Positions 36,634-46,127 are shown, counted from the stretch's first letter. The stretch is 64,000 nucleotides of DNA from Cryobacterium ruanii (GCF_004404055.1 NZ_SOHK01000012.1:234454-298453), one strand, 5' to 3'. Program-made: numbers and translations. The notes: a model not told the origin generated them from the letters alone.

Positions 36634-37671
36634 ATGACAGATCGTGCCGGCACCCACGTGGTGTTGCTGGCGACCGGTGGAACAATCTCGTCGCGCGCCC
36701 GCTCCGCGGAAGGCGGCGCCGCGGTTGCCGCCGACGCCGGTGCGCAGATTCTCGGTGGTCTGGCCACAGCCCCGGCCTACCCCGTTCGGGTCGTCGACGT
36801 GGCCTGTGAGGGGTCGTACCTGCTCACTCTCGTCGACATGATCGCGATCTGCGCGCAGATCAAGATTGCCTTGGCCGATCCATCGGTGCGGGGGGTCGTT
36901 GTCACGCACGGCACCGACACGATGGAAGAGACCGCCTACCTGGCCGACCTCACCCACGACCACGTGAGCCCGGTGGTCTTCACCGGGGCGCAAAAATCCG
37001 CCGACGCCGCCGACCCTGACGGCCCTGGCAACCTCGCCGATGCCATCGCGGTCGCTGGATCACCCGCGGCAGCAGGCCTCGGCGTGCTGATCGTTTTCGC
37101 CGGCGAGATATTCTCCGCGCGCGGTGTGCGCAAAGCAGAGACCTTCGCGCTCCGTGCCTTCACCAACCCCGACTTTGGCGCGGCCGGTTTTCTAACCGCC
37201 ACCGGTGACGTCGTTATCACCCGTCATGACCAGCGGATGCCCCCGCTCCCCCTGCCACCCCTCCCGCCCAGCCAGGCCAGGCGCGTCGACGTGGTGTCTG
37301 CCTACCCGGGGGCGGACGGACTCTTTCTGCGGGCATCCGTCTCTGCCGGGGCCAGCGGAATCGTTCTGCAAGCGACGGGAAGCGGCAACGCCAACCCCGC
37401 CCTGTGCGCCGCCGTCGTCGCGGCCACCGCAGCCGGCACCGTCGTGGTGACGAGCACCCGGGTGAGCGCCGGCCCGGTCATCCCGATCTACGGCGCCGGC
37501 GGAGGACGAGACCTCGTCGCGGCCGGCGCTATCCCCACTGGCCTGCTGCGTCCCTCGCAATCGCTGATTCTGCTCAGCCTGCTGCTGCAGCTCAATTTCA
37601 ACCACGATGAGATCGCCGACGCCTTCGCCCTGCACGGGGCAGCCATCGCCGAGCCCGCCCAAATTTGTTAG
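36634..37671 (+). CDS. Asparaginase-family amidohydrolase
   Basis: 345 residues from ATG 36634 with GGAG upstream. The two catalytic-threonine motifs are present: [11 protein letters not shown] (residues 10-20) and [13 protein letters not shown]. No signal peptide is seen, so it is cytoplasmic. Family members hydrolyse L-asparagine or related omega-amides to the acid and ammonia. As the first gene of a LacI-controlled catabolic operon with a NodB-fold hydrolase, transporter and dehydrogenases, its real substrate may be another amide. Confidence 0.88.
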   Translation: MTDRAGTHVVLLATGGTISSRARSAEGGAAVAADAGAQILGGLATAPAYPVRVVDVACEGSYLLTLVDMIAICAQIKIALADPSVRGVVVTHGTDTMEETAYLADLTHDHVSPVVFTGAQKSADAADPDGPGNLADAIAVAGSPAAAGLGVLIVFAGEIFSARGVRKAETFALRAFTNPDFGAAGFLTATGDVVITRHDQRMPPLPLPPLPPSQARRVDVVSAYPGADGLFLRASVSAGASGIVLQATGSGNANPALCAAVVAATAAGTVVVTSTRVSAGPVIPIYGAGGGRDLVAAGAIPTGLLRPSQSLILLSLLLQLNFNHDEIADAFALHGAAIAEPAQIC

Positions 37672-37690
37672 TGCAACGAAAGGCACAGAT

Positions 37691-38581
37691 ATGAAAAAAG
37701 ATATACAGATTGCATTTGGAGTTGATGTCGACGCTGTCGCCGGCATGCTCGGTTCCTACGGCGGCGAAGATTCCCCGTGCGACATCTCCCGCGGCATGTT
37801 CAGCGGCGAGGTCGGTGGGCCGCGACTTATTCGACTGTTCGACAAGTACGACTTGCCCGCCACCTGGTTCGTTCCCGGGCACTCCATCGAGACCTTTCCC
37901 GAACTCACCCGCATGATCGTTGCCGCCGGGCACGAGATGGGCGTGCACGGCTACTCCCACGAGAACCCGATCGCGATGACCCGCGAGCAGGAAACCACGA
38001 TCCTGGACCGATCCATCGAACTGATCGAAAACGTCTCGGGTCGGCGCCCCACCGGGTATGTCGCCCCATGGTGGGAATTCTCATCGGTGACGAACGAAAT
38101 TCTGCTCGAGCGCGGCATCAAGTACGACCACTCGCTCATGCACAATGACTTCGAGCCGTACTACGTGCGTGTCGGTGACAGCTGGAAAAAGATCGACTAC
38201 GCCCAGAACGCCCAGACCTGGATGGAGCCGCTCGTGCGCGGCACCGAGACCGACCTGGTAGAGATCCCCGCCAACTGGTACCTCGATGACCTGCCGCCGA
38301 TGATGTTCATCAAGGCCGCCCCGAACTCGCACGGTTTCGTGAACCCGCGCGATATCGAACAGATGTGGAAGGACCAGTTCGACTGGGTCTACCGCGAAAT
38401 GGATCAGGCCGTCTTCACGATGACGATCCACCCCGATGTCTCCGGGCGACCGCAAGTTCTCCTCATGCTCGAGCGCCTCATCGAGCATTTCAACTCCCAC
38501 GAAGGCGTCAGCTGGAACACCTTCGACCAGATTGCAGATTCCTTCCTCGCCCGTTCTCCCCGAAAGGTTCCCTCCGCATGA
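37691..38581 (+). CDS. NodB-fold (polysaccharide deacetylase-like) hydrolase
   Basis: 296 residues from ATG 37691. The metal site is visible: D12/D14 in [10 protein letters not shown] and H86/H90 in [10 protein letters not shown]. The APWWEFSS segment and IHPDVSGRP supply further active-site parts. There is no signal peptide. The layout resembles the cytoplasmic HpPgdA/PuuE/cyclic-imidase branch rather than secreted wall deacetylases, so hydrolysis of a small cyclic or acylated amide is more likely than wall modification. That is inference. It starts 20 bases after the asparaginase gene and overlaps the transporter by ATGA. Confidence 0.82.
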   Translation: MKKDIQIAFGVDVDAVAGMLGSYGGEDSPCDISRGMFSGEVGGPRLIRLFDKYDLPATWFVPGHSIETFPELTRMIVAAGHEMGVHGYSHENPIAMTREQETTILDRSIELIENVSGRRPTGYVAPWWEFSSVTNEILLERGIKYDHSLMHNDFEPYYVRVGDSWKKIDYAQNAQTWMEPLVRGTETDLVEIPANWYLDDLPPMMFIKAAPNSHGFVNPRDIEQMWKDQFDWVYREMDQAVFTMTIHPDVSGRPQVLLMLERLIEHFNSHEGVSWNTFDQIADSFLARSPRKVPSA

Positions 38582-39984
38582 AACTGAAATCCCCCACCCT
38601 CGATCTCACGGCGGCGACCGTCAACGAGAAACGTCGTTTTCCCGCCTTCACCGTGAAGCAGACCCGCACCGCCACGATTTTGGCGCTGTTGGCCTGGACC
38701 GTTGCCGTCTTCGACTACGGACTGTTCGGCACGCTTCTTCCCGCCATGCAGGAATCCTTCGGGTGGACCGCGCCGGAAGCGTACGCGATTAACACCTGGA
38801 TCGCCGTTGGTACCGCGATCGTGTGCTTCGGCGTCGGTCCGGTCATCGACCGCCTCGGACGACGCAAGGGCATGATGGTCACCGTCGGTGGCACGGCCAT
38901 CGTCTCCGGCCTCACCGCCATCATCCCCACCGGAATGGCCTTCCTCAGCAGCGGCTTGCTCGTGATCGTGCGATCCTTTGGCGGTCTCGGGTTCTCCGAG
39001 CAGGCCGTCAACGCGACGTATATGAACGAGGTCTACCAGGTCACCGAAGACGAGAAGAAGCGCAAGCGTCCGGGCCTGAGCTACTCCTTCATTCAGGGCG
39101 GTTGGCCGCTCGGCTTTCTGCTCGCCAGCGCGCTCGCCCTGGCTTTTCTCCCGACCTTCGGCTGGCGCGCCCTGTATCTGATGGCCACCATCCCCGCCGC
39201 CCTCATCGTGTGGGCCATTGCACGCAAGCTCAAAGAAACTCCCCAGTTCGAGCTGCACAGTGAACTCACCCGACTCGATAAGGCCGGGCGCACCGAAGAG
39301 GCCCACCTGCTTGCCGGGTCGTACGGCGTCGAGCACTCCTCGACCGCACCGCTCAAGCTCATCTGGGAGCCGAAGCTGCGCCGCAACACGATCGTGTTCT
39401 CGCTCGCCTGGATCTTCAACTTCTTTGGCATCATGATCTTCAGCATTCTGGGAAGCTCGGTGCTCAAGAACGCCAAGGGCGTCGAACTCTCCGATGCCTT
39501 CTGGATGCTCATTGTCATCAACGCCCTGGCCTACTTCGGCTACGTGTTCCACGGGTGGCTCGGCGACAAGATCGGCCGCAAGCGCACCATCATCAGCGGT
39601 TGGATTCTCGCATCGGTCGCCTTCACCATCATGTTGAGCCCCCTCGCCAACAGCCCCGTGACCATCGTCGCAAGCTTCGGCGCCGGCCTCTTCTTTCTCG
39701 TTGGTCCGTACGCGGCTATTCAGTACTTCATGGCGGAGTGCTACCCGGTGAGCTGCCGCGCCACCGGCACGGCGTTCATCGGCGCGATGAGCCAGCCCGG
39801 AATCGTTATCGGCGGCGCGCTGTTCACCGCCGTCGCTGCCGGAGCCAACACGGGAACCGCCGCGCTCTGGGTTGGCGCCCTCGGCACCCTCATCTCGGGT
39901 TTGCTCATGTTCGCCGCCAAGCCCATGGCAGAAGCTCCCCTCGATGTCGCACCGGAAATCGAGTTGAAAGCCCAGCGTGCCTGA
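38578..39984 (+). CDS. MFS transporter, probable substrate importer of the operon
   Basis: 468 residues from ATG 38578, which overlaps the upstream stop (ATGA). Twelve hydrophobic segments are visible. The loop 2-3 signature is [13 protein letters not shown] and the loop 8-9 counterpart is [12 protein letters not shown]. The sequence resembles the metabolite:H+ symporter branch of MFS used for organic acids and sialate. Coupling to the hydrolase suggests it brings in the compound the operon degrades. Confidence 0.88.
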   Translation: MKLKSPTLDLTAATVNEKRRFPAFTVKQTRTATILALLAWTVAVFDYGLFGTLLPAMQESFGWTAPEAYAINTWIAVGTAIVCFGVGPVIDRLGRRKGMMVTVGGTAIVSGLTAIIPTGMAFLSSGLLVIVRSFGGLGFSEQAVNATYMNEVYQVTEDEKKRKRPGLSYSFIQGGWPLGFLLASALALAFLPTFGWRALYLMATIPAALIVWAIARKLKETPQFELHSELTRLDKAGRTEEAHLLAGSYGVEHSSTAPLKLIWEPKLRRNTIVFSLAWIFNFFGIMIFSILGSSVLKNAKGVELSDAFWMLIVINALAYFGYVFHGWLGDKIGRKRTIISGWILASVAFTIMLSPLANSPVTIVASFGAGLFFLVGPYAAIQYFMAECYPVSCRATGTAFIGAMSQPGIVIGGALFTAVAAGANTGTAALWVGALGTLISGLLMFAAKPMAEAPLDVAPEIELKAQRA

Positions 39985-40741
39985 ACCTCGCGTCGCGATC
40001 ATCACCGGTGCCGCTAGCGGTATCGGCCGGGCCCTCGCCGTGCACTATGCCGGCGAGGGGGTGCGCAGTATCATCGGCACCTTCCCGGGCGACCCGCATG
40101 ACCCGCAAGAAACACTGCGGCTGGTGCGAGATGCCGGGGGCGAAGCCGTCGTGCATGAGGTCGACGTGCGCAGCACGGCATCCGTTGACGCTTTCGCCCA
40201 ACGGGCGGTCGACGAGTACGGCGGCCTCGACTACGCCGTCGCCAATGCGGGCATTTTGCGTCATTCATCGCTCGCCGACATGACAGATGCCCGGTGGACC
40301 GACATGCTCGATGTCGACCTCACCGGTGTGCTGCGCACGTTGCGTGCCGGTGCCGAACGCATGACCGAGGGTGGCGCCATGGTTGCGGTCTCCTCGATCG
40401 CCGGGGCGGTTTACGGGTGGGAGGGCCATGCTCACTATGCTGCCGCGAAAGCCGGCGTGCTCGGACTGATTCGCAGTGTGGCTGTTGAGCTGGGGCCACA
40501 GGGCATTCGGGTCAATGCGGTCATTCCCGGCCTCATCGAAACTCCGCAGTCACTCGACCCGGTGAATTCGCTGGGACCGGATGGCCTCGCCCGAGCAGGC
40601 AAGGACATTCCCTGGGGACGTGTGGGCACGCCGGCCGAAGTGGCCAGCGTCATCGCGTTTCTTACTTCATCGCAGGCCGGGTACGTCACCGGGCAGTCGC
40701 TCATCGTTGACGGCGGACTCACCGTGAAAATGCGCGCCTAG
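39977..40741 (+). CDS. Short-chain dehydrogenase/reductase (first copy)
   Basis: 254 residues from GTG 39977, overlapping the transporter stop by eight bases. The cofactor motif is [14 protein letters not shown] appears in [10 protein letters not shown], and the catalytic Ser and YxxxK are visible ([12 protein letters not shown]). Classical SDR fold. It likely oxidises or reduces an intermediate of the operon's pathway; NAD or NADP preference is not decided. Confidence 0.9.
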   Translation: MPEPRVAIITGAASGIGRALAVHYAGEGVRSIIGTFPGDPHDPQETLRLVRDAGGEAVVHEVDVRSTASVDAFAQRAVDEYGGLDYAVANAGILRHSSLADMTDARWTDMLDVDLTGVLRTLRAGAERMTEGGAMVAVSSIAGAVYGWEGHAHYAAAKAGVLGLIRSVAVELGPQGIRVNAVIPGLIETPQSLDPVNSLGPDGLARAGKDIPWGRVGTPAEVASVIAFLTSSQAGYVTGQSLIVDGGLTVKMRA

Positions 40742-40754
40742 ATATGGAACAGAA

Positions 40755-41468
40755 ATGATCGAACGGCATCGCACGTCCACCGGCCGAGGAGTCGTCGTTA
40801 CCGGCGGCAATAGTGGAATCGGGCGGGCGATTGCCGAAGCATTTGTCGCCAACGGTGACCGCGTGGTCGTACTCGATCGTGCGGGCGCCGACGCGGTCAG
40901 CGTCGATGTATCCCAGGAAGAGAGCGTGCGTGCAGCCTTCGCGACGGCTCGCCAACGACTTGGCAGCATTGACATCCTGGTGAACAGTGCGGGCCTGCTC
41001 ACCGAGTCACCAGTGCAAGACATGACACTCGCCATGTGGAACGAGACCGTCTCGGTTGACCTCACCGGGGTGTTCCTGTGCTGTCGGGAGGTGGTGGGGG
41101 AGATGCGCCAACAGAAATGGGGCCGCATCATCAACATCGCCTCCCAGCTCGCCATCAAGGGTGGCACCGGCCTGAGCCACTACTCGGCGGCGAAGGCCGG
41201 GGTCGTGGCCTTCACCAAATCGCTGGCGCTTGAAGTTGCCAGCGACAACGTGCTCGTCAACAGCATCGCTCCCGGCCCGATCGAGACCCCGCTTGTGCAG
41301 GGTATCTCCGAGGAATGGAAGCTTGCCAAGCGCGCCGAATTGCCGCTCGGGCGATTCGGCGTGGCGGCAGAAGTCGCCCCCACGGCGCTGCTGCTTGCGA
41401 GCGAGCCGGGAGGAAATCTCTACGTGGGGCAGACCCTCGGGCCCAACTCCGGCGACGTCATGCAGTAA
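40755..41468 (+). CDS. Short-chain dehydrogenase/reductase (second copy)
   Basis: 237 residues. The cofactor motif is VTGGNSGIGRA with D at the end of strand 2 (VVVLDRAGAD), which favours NAD(H). NSAGLL, SQLAI and YSAAK supply the remaining active-site residues. It follows the first SDR after 13 bases and is probably the last enzyme gene of the LacI-controlled operon. The two SDRs are clearly different proteins, not a recent duplication. Confidence 0.9.
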   Translation: MIERHRTSTGRGVVVTGGNSGIGRAIAEAFVANGDRVVVLDRAGADAVSVDVSQEESVRAAFATARQRLGSIDILVNSAGLLTESPVQDMTLAMWNETVSVDLTGVFLCCREVVGEMRQQKWGRIINIASQLAIKGGTGLSHYSAAKAGVVAFTKSLALEVASDNVLVNSIAPGPIETPLVQGISEEWKLAKRAELPLGRFGVAAEVAPTALLLASEPGGNLYVGQTLGPNSGDVMQ

Positions 41469-41499
41469 CTCGGGCCGTCAGGTCAGTCAGGAATCAAAC

Positions 41500-41859
41500 A
41501 TGTGCGGAGCATGCGGCGCGACGGTCTACCCCGACCCGGTGATGGGCAACGAACACACCCTCAGAAATCGCATTCTGGTGGCGCAAACGGTGTCCGCCGT
41601 CTATGCAGGCCTGCCCGGTGCACCCCGCATCTCGGCGCTCGCCGCAGGATGGTCGGTGACCAGTGCCACCGGCTCGATCTCGTTGTGCCAGACCGTGGCT
41701 GACATCTGGCGCGCGCTTCCCGTTGGAAGTGCGTCGGTGCTGCAGCAGGCGCTCGAGATGCGGGCGCTCGCTGAAGAGCCCTCGGGTCTTTCGGTGCGCG
41801 TCGTCGCCCTCGGGCTCGACCTGACGCGGCAGCGCTTGCTCGCTGGCACGCCCCGCTGA
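41500..41859 (+). CDS. Small MCGACG-type protein of unknown function
   Basis: 119 residues from ATG 41500, preceded by AGGA. It begins MCGACGATVYPDP, a CxxC-like zinc-knuckle start, and continues VAQTVSAVYAGLPGAPRISAL and SISLCQTVADIWRALP. I have the impression of small actinobacterial proteins with the same MCGACG start, but no function is known to me. It is 30 bases after the SDR gene and may be at the end of that transcript. Confidence 0.6.
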   Translation: MCGACGATVYPDPVMGNEHTLRNRILVAQTVSAVYAGLPGAPRISALAAGWSVTSATGSISLCQTVADIWRALPVGSASVLQQALEMRALAEEPSGLSVRVVALGLDLTRQRLLAGTPR

Positions 41860-41892
41860 TCGACGCTGCAACGAGCCTGAGCAACGCACCAG

Positions 41893-41945
41893 CCGCCGCG
41901 AGGGTGACCCGCCCATCTGAGACGAGTGCGAGTTGCCCCTCGAGG
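41893..41945 (+). pseudogene. Fossil fragment of a double-zinc-ribbon gene
   Basis: Forty-eight of 53 bases match the start of the zinc-ribbon gene at 44011-44063 by my count. The frame reads REGDPPI-stop-DECELPLEG. The first zinc cysteine (TGC) has become a stop (TGA, 41918-41920). Similarity fades on both sides. It is a decayed duplicate. Confidence 0.75.
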
Positions 41946-42061
41946 GGCCACGCAAACCTGCGCTGCCCTCCTGCTCTCGGGGCAGACGGCCCGCAAAAAA
42001 AAGGGGTGGGGGCTTTTGTTTCTCAGGTGTGCTGAAGGCACGGAGTCGTAGGCTTCGCCAC

Positions 42062-43069
42062 GTGGACAACACAAGACTGCGCTCGGCCCAAATCGATGGC
42101 TTGCGCGTTTTCGGGATTGTGGCCATCGTGGCTGGACATGTCTGGTCGGACCGTAGCAATGACATCGCCCGCATGGGCCTGTATACCTGGCACGTTCCCG
42201 TGTTCTTTTTTCTGAGTGGTTATTTCTGGGCCAATGAACGCTCGCTCGGCGTCGAATTTGCCAAGAGGGTACGCGCACTGCTCGTGCCGTACGCCGCGTG
42301 GCTCGTCTGCATCGGTGCCGTGTACGGTGCATTCCTGTGGGCGAATGGGCAGACTCTACAATTCGTCAACGTGTTGCTCGGCGGTTCCTACATGGGCGCA
42401 CCGTTTTTCGCCTTCTGGTTCGTCACCGCGCTCTTCGCCGCCTGTGTGTTCCTTCGGGCGCTTCAACGCTTTCCGGGCTGGATACCCTGGGCCGTGGCTG
42501 TCGCCGGGTTGGCTGTCGCCTACCTCGCCCCCCATCTGGTGACCGCTGTACCTTTTTCGCTGGGCGTTGCCGTCCCCGGCATGATTTTCATCCTGGCTGG
42601 CATTTTCTTTCGACGCATCGCCCCGAGGCTCAAGTCGAGGGTCGGGGTGTCAGTTGCACTCCTGGCGGGCTCAGCAGCCCTCATCGTGACCGGCGTATCG
42701 CAGCCACTGGACCTGAAGCAGGGTGACTTCGGCACACCCGTGGTCAGCGTTGTGATTGCCAGCGCCATTTCTGCCGGTCTCGTCCTCCTGGTTCAATGGG
42801 TGTTTGCATCCGTCACGCCACGTGTTGCCAAGGTCGTTACGAGAGCGGCCACTATCGGGCTCGCGGTTGTGCTGACCCACAGTGCATTCATCTTGTTGCT
42901 GAGCAAATTCCCGGTCGACCTACCCGAGGTCCTGGTGTTCCTCGTCGTTCTGGTGGTGTCGTGGGCACTCGCCTATTTCGTCAGTCGAACGCCGCTCGGT
43001 ACCGTCTTCACCGGTGCTGGCACCGCTCCAGCCCAGCCGCCGCCCACACCTACTTCGCGTCCGCTCTAG
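42062..43069 (+). CDS. Acyltransferase-3 family membrane protein
   Basis: 335 residues from GTG 42062 (VDNTRLRSAQIDGLRVFG). About ten membrane helices. The acyltransferase-3 catalytic histidine is H26 in GIVAIVAGHVWSD. Such proteins O-acetylate or succinylate polysaccharides and other envelope molecules. A Pro/Thr tail ends the protein. The open frame upstream to 41933 covers the zinc-ribbon fossil and is not part of the gene. The P-loop kinase gene follows closely. Confidence 0.85.
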   Translation: MDNTRLRSAQIDGLRVFGIVAIVAGHVWSDRSNDIARMGLYTWHVPVFFFLSGYFWANERSLGVEFAKRVRALLVPYAAWLVCIGAVYGAFLWANGQTLQFVNVLLGGSYMGAPFFAFWFVTALFAACVFLRALQRFPGWIPWAVAVAGLAVAYLAPHLVTAVPFSLGVAVPGMIFILAGIFFRRIAPRLKSRVGVSVALLAGSAALIVTGVSQPLDLKQGDFGTPVVSVVIASAISAGLVLLVQWVFASVTPRVAKVVTRAATIGLAVVLTHSAFILLLSKFPVDLPEVLVFLVVLVVSWALAYFVSRTPLGTVFTGAGTAPAQPPPTPTSRPL

Positions 43070-43078
43070 AGTCGACTC

Positions 43079-43813
43079 ATGCCGAACAGCAACTCGAGCG
43101 CTTCGCCGCATTCCCCCTTCGCTGGCGCCCCAACCACGCAGGCGCATGCCGCGGTGCTCCCGGCCGAGCCCGCGGCATGCGCTGACCTGACCGGCCTCGC
43201 GCGTCGGGTCATCGCGCTGCTGCCAGAGCACGGCCGCATTCTGGTCGGAATAGCCGGCAGCCCCGGCGCCGGCAAGACCACCCTCGCCATCAACGTCGCG
43301 GCGAAGGTCAACGAACTGCTGGGCAGCACCGCTATAGCCGTGCACCTCCCCATGGACGGCTACCACCTCGCCAACGCCACCCTCGACCGCCTCGGCCGGC
43401 ACGACCGCAAGGGGGCCATCGATACCTTCGACGGGTGGGGATTCGTTGCCCTCCTCCGCCGCCTCCGCACCGAGTACGACCACACCGTCTATGCGCCGAG
43501 CTTCAATCGCAACGTCGGCGAGGGCATCGCTGCCGAGATCGCCGTGCTGCCGGCCGCGCGCGTGGTCATCGTCGAGGGAAACTACCTGCTCGCCGACTTT
43601 GAACCGTGGGTGCAGATCGCGAGCCTCCTCGCCGAGAGCTGGTTCTGCGAAACCAGCGAACAGGAGCGCCTGCGCCGTCTGGTCGACCGGCACGTACGCC
43701 ATGGACGCACCCCTGCAGCCGCCCTGGCCTGGGCCGAATCCGTCGACGGCCAAAACGCCCAGCTCATCGAAGCCACGCGCCCAAGCGCCACCCTCACCAT
43801 CTCCGGCCAGTAG
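43079..43813 (+). CDS. Uridine-kinase-like nucleoside/sugar kinase
   Basis: 244 residues. The P loop is GIAGSPGAGKTTLA (59-70). The substrate loop is LPMDGYHLANATLDRLGRHDRKGAIDTFDGWG, and the Walker B-like segment is VVIVEGNYLL. This pattern marks the phosphoribulokinase/uridine kinase/pantothenate kinase fold, in the group annotated as nucleoside/nucleotide kinases that includes sugar kinases. The substrate cannot be decided from sequence alone. It has a Ser/Ala-rich N-terminal extension of about 45 residues. Confidence 0.82.
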   Translation: MPNSNSSASPHSPFAGAPTTQAHAAVLPAEPAACADLTGLARRVIALLPEHGRILVGIAGSPGAGKTTLAINVAAKVNELLGSTAIAVHLPMDGYHLANATLDRLGRHDRKGAIDTFDGWGFVALLRRLRTEYDHTVYAPSFNRNVGEGIAAEIAVLPAARVVIVEGNYLLADFEPWVQIASLLAESWFCETSEQERLRRLVDRHVRHGRTPAAALAWAESVDGQNAQLIEATRPSATLTISGQ

Positions 43814-43978
43814 CCCCACCCCCCAAGCGGATGATGCCCCGCCTCGCTGGTCGCAATTTCGCCAGGCTCAACCCGGCTTGATTTTTGTATGCTTCACCAC
43901 ATCTCAAATCGTGGGAGCGGCCAGCACCCCGAGCGCAACCCATACCCAAAACCTCGTTGCAGCGCTACGCTCACCTCC

Positions 43979-44635
43979 ATGGCAAACACGCATCACGGCG
44001 GTCACCCCAACCGCCACGAGGGCGACCCGCCCGTCTGCGACGAGTGCGAGCTGCCCCTCGAGGAGATCACCCACGGCTACGTCTTCGAGTGGGCCTGCGC
44101 CAACGACTTCTGCGCCAAACGGTTTCATCCCACCTTCGAGGAAATCATCGACCCCGAGCTGCTCATCATCATGGGCCAGCCCCAGTGCTACCGCTGCCTG
44201 CAGCCCCGCGCCATGACGCGCATCGGCAACATTCTGCGCTTCGACTGCGCCAATCCGGCCTGCAACGAGTTGGTGTGGCTCATTCGCACCAAGAGCCAGA
44301 AGGCCAATAAGGCGCGTGTTCTGGCCGGTCTCCCGCCGGTGCGGCGTGGCATGGGCCCCGCGCAGCCCAAGGTCGCACCACTCACCCTGGTGCCCCCACT
44401 GCCCGAGGTGAAGCTCGAACCACGACGGCAGCGTGATGGCCCACCGCACCTGCACGTTGTCCCCCGCTCGCCCCCTGACCGGGTTAAAACTTCGACCCAA
44501 GAGGATGCCGTAGCCACCCCGACAGACCAACGCACGGCCCCGACCAGCGGCGGCGCGCCAACCCCGAGCGCACCGCCGCCGAACCCCGATGGCCGGCAAC
44601 GTCGAAGTCACCGCCTTCGTCCCACCCACGGTTAG
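43979..44635 (+). CDS. Double zinc-ribbon protein with proline-rich tail
   Basis: 218 residues from ATG 43979. Two zinc ribbons use C20-x2-C23/C40-x4-C45 and C70-x2-C73/C90-x4-C95, with the same spacing as the 106-residue protein at 34999. A basic segment (RTKSQKANKARVL) follows, then a Pro/Ser/Thr-rich tail of over 100 residues. A GTG/ATG upstream would extend it, but the sequence there is unlike the paralogue. A terminator-like hairpin follows. Role unknown. Confidence 0.7.
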   Translation: MANTHHGGHPNRHEGDPPVCDECELPLEEITHGYVFEWACANDFCAKRFHPTFEEIIDPELLIIMGQPQCYRCLQPRAMTRIGNILRFDCANPACNELVWLIRTKSQKANKARVLAGLPPVRRGMGPAQPKVAPLTLVPPLPEVKLEPRRQRDGPPHLHVVPRSPPDRVKTSTQEDAVATPTDQRTAPTSGGAPTPSAPPPNPDGRQRRSHRLRPTHG

Positions 44636-44641
44636 GTCTAA

Positions 44642-44674
44642 GAGTGTTTCGGTAACGGTGTTTCCGAGACACTC
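44642..44674. terminator. Hairpin between convergent genes
   Basis: GAGTGTTTCGG (44642-44652) pairs with CCGAGACACTC (44664-44674), 11 base pairs including one G-T, around an 11-base loop. It lies between the zinc-ribbon gene and the broken Nudix gene ending at 44707. There is no T run, so efficiency is uncertain. Confidence 0.5.
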
Positions 44675-44706
44675 CCCGCCAACGCCGACTAGAGTGCCAT
44701 ATCGAC

Positions 44707-45354
44707 TTAATGCACGGGCTGTGCCAACCGAAGCTCATTGAGCAAGCGGGGGTTCTGTATGAGTGCCCGCACGAGAGCGTCCAGTGCAAGTCCGAGCGAT
44801 ACGGAGGTTCTTCCACGGAGCACGTCGGGGTCACTGTCGAGGTGGCTGGATAGCCAGAGCGGTACTTCCTCGACCGTGGGCTCGGTTGCGACGGAGAGGG
44901 CAACGTTTAGGCCGAGAAGCTGTATTTCAGCGGTCCAGAGTCGTTCGTCTGATCCCATGCGATGCATGCGCGATCCAAGCTCTACTTGGTCTGATGAGAC
45001 CGTGAGGGCCGTCACACAACTGAATTCAGGTTTGCCTCCGCGGTCGAGCCATCGACCGTATCTAAGAACCCTGCTGTTGCCAATGGCGGATGCCGGTAGT
45101 TTGGTTTCTTCGCGAAGCTCTACGGACAGCTCCGGCGATGATCATGTCGCGCAGGAACGGCTCCTCGTACCGGGGGAGGTCCTTCGGCTCAAGGGCGCCC
45201 GATCCGGACGCTGCCCACATGCCAGCACCCGTGTGTGTGTTGGGGGACTGCAACACGACCAGAAGTTTGTCATCCGTAGTGACCGCTACCGTGGAGACTC
45301 CAACTCCGTTCATCAATCGGCTCTGTCCCAGCGTGATGCGTCCGTATAGTGAAT
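44707..45354 (-). pseudogene. Nudix-like hydrolase, broken by frameshift and IS insertion
   Basis: Reading down the minus strand, the first frame gives YGRITLGQSRLMNGVGVSTV, TTDDKLLVVLQSPN and WAASGSGALEP, typical of a Nudix-like fold. Around 45125-45140 it must shift frame to continue as VELREETKLPASAIG (Nudix-box-like) and on to 44707. In the second frame a TGA blocks reading further upstream, so the break is real. One extra base (or two missing) is enough. Its 5' end stops where the IS3 element at 45383 begins. Without a database check I cannot name the substrate. Confidence 0.7.
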
Positions 45355-45382
45355 TGAGACAGAGGTAAGGAGAATCTGTTTC

Positions 45383-45673
45383 ATGACTAATCGTCGTAAG
45401 TTCAGTGCTGAGTTCCGGGCCGAGGCCGTGGAGCTGGTGATTTCATCGGGTCGGCCGGTCGCTCAAGTGGCACCCGAGATCGGTGTTGTCGAGGGGGCGC
45501 TGGGGAATTGGGTTCGCCTCTGGAAGGAGGAACACCCGGAGGCTGGCGCTGCCGAGCATGGCCCGGTCGAGTGGGCTAGATTCAAGGCTTTGCAATCGGA
45601 GAATGCTGAGTTGAAAAGGGAGATTGAATTCCTGGGAAAAGTCAGCGCCTTCTTCGCCGCGAAGCATCGATAA
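45383..45673 (+). CDS. IS3-family transposase OrfA (IS copy 1)
   Basis: 96 residues: an IS911/IS3-type helix-turn-helix (RRKFSAEFRAEAVELVISSG, then PEIGVVEGALGNWVRLW) followed by a leucine-zipper segment (LQSENAELKREIEFL). AAGGAG precedes the ATG. OrfB continues in the -1 frame, the usual programmed frameshift arrangement for the family. The element is cut short, see OrfB. Confidence 0.92.
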   Translation: MTNRRKFSAEFRAEAVELVISSGRPVAQVAPEIGVVEGALGNWVRLWKEEHPEAGAAEHGPVEWARFKALQSENAELKREIEFLGKVSAFFAAKHR

Positions 45674-45684
45674 ACGACTATTTC

Positions 45685-46104
45685 GTGTTTCTCTTGGCGG
45701 AGAAGGCCTCCTTTCCCATCGACTGGATGTGCCGCAAGTTGAAGGTCGCCCGGGCCTCGTTCTACCGCTCGCTGCGGCCGGCTATTCCGACAGCAACGCA
45801 GGTGCGCCACACTGTGCTGGACGCGCACGTGGTGCGGGTGTTTACCCGCGAGAAAGGCATGGCCGGCCGGGACCAGATCACCACGATCCTCGGCCAGGAA
45901 GGCGTCAGTATCGCCACGGGAACGGTCGGGTCCATCCTCACCGGCCGGGGCCTGCGGGCCGTGCGGATGCGGGCGTGGAAGAAGACCACGACCGTGGACC
46001 CGGACGCTCGCACCGAGCACATCCAGAACCACATGCTCGACATAGACGGGGTGCGCGACTTCACCTCGACAACCCCCGGCACCCGGTTCTGCGGTGACAT
46101 TTAA
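45685..46104 (+). pseudogene. IS3-family transposase OrfB, truncated (IS copy 1)
   Basis: 139 residues of the N-terminal part of OrfB (EKASFPIDWMCRKLKVARASFY, then GMAGRDQITTILGQEG) ending at TRFCGDI. Intact OrfB continues GDITYL and carries the DDE catalytic core; this copy stops just after the first catalytic aspartate. The stop is created by a 24-base palindrome at 46100-46123 that joins it to another truncated transposase on the other strand. It cannot transpose. Confidence 0.88.
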
Positions 46105-46127
46105 TGCCGACGTCGGCATTAAAGGTC
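46096..46127. repeat. Palindrome joining two truncated transposase genes
   Basis: TTTAATGCCGAC (46100-46111) is followed directly by its reverse complement (46112-46123). With one mismatch the symmetry extends to GAC and GTC outside it. Those GAC triplets are the first catalytic aspartate codons of both transposases. Confidence 0.85.
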
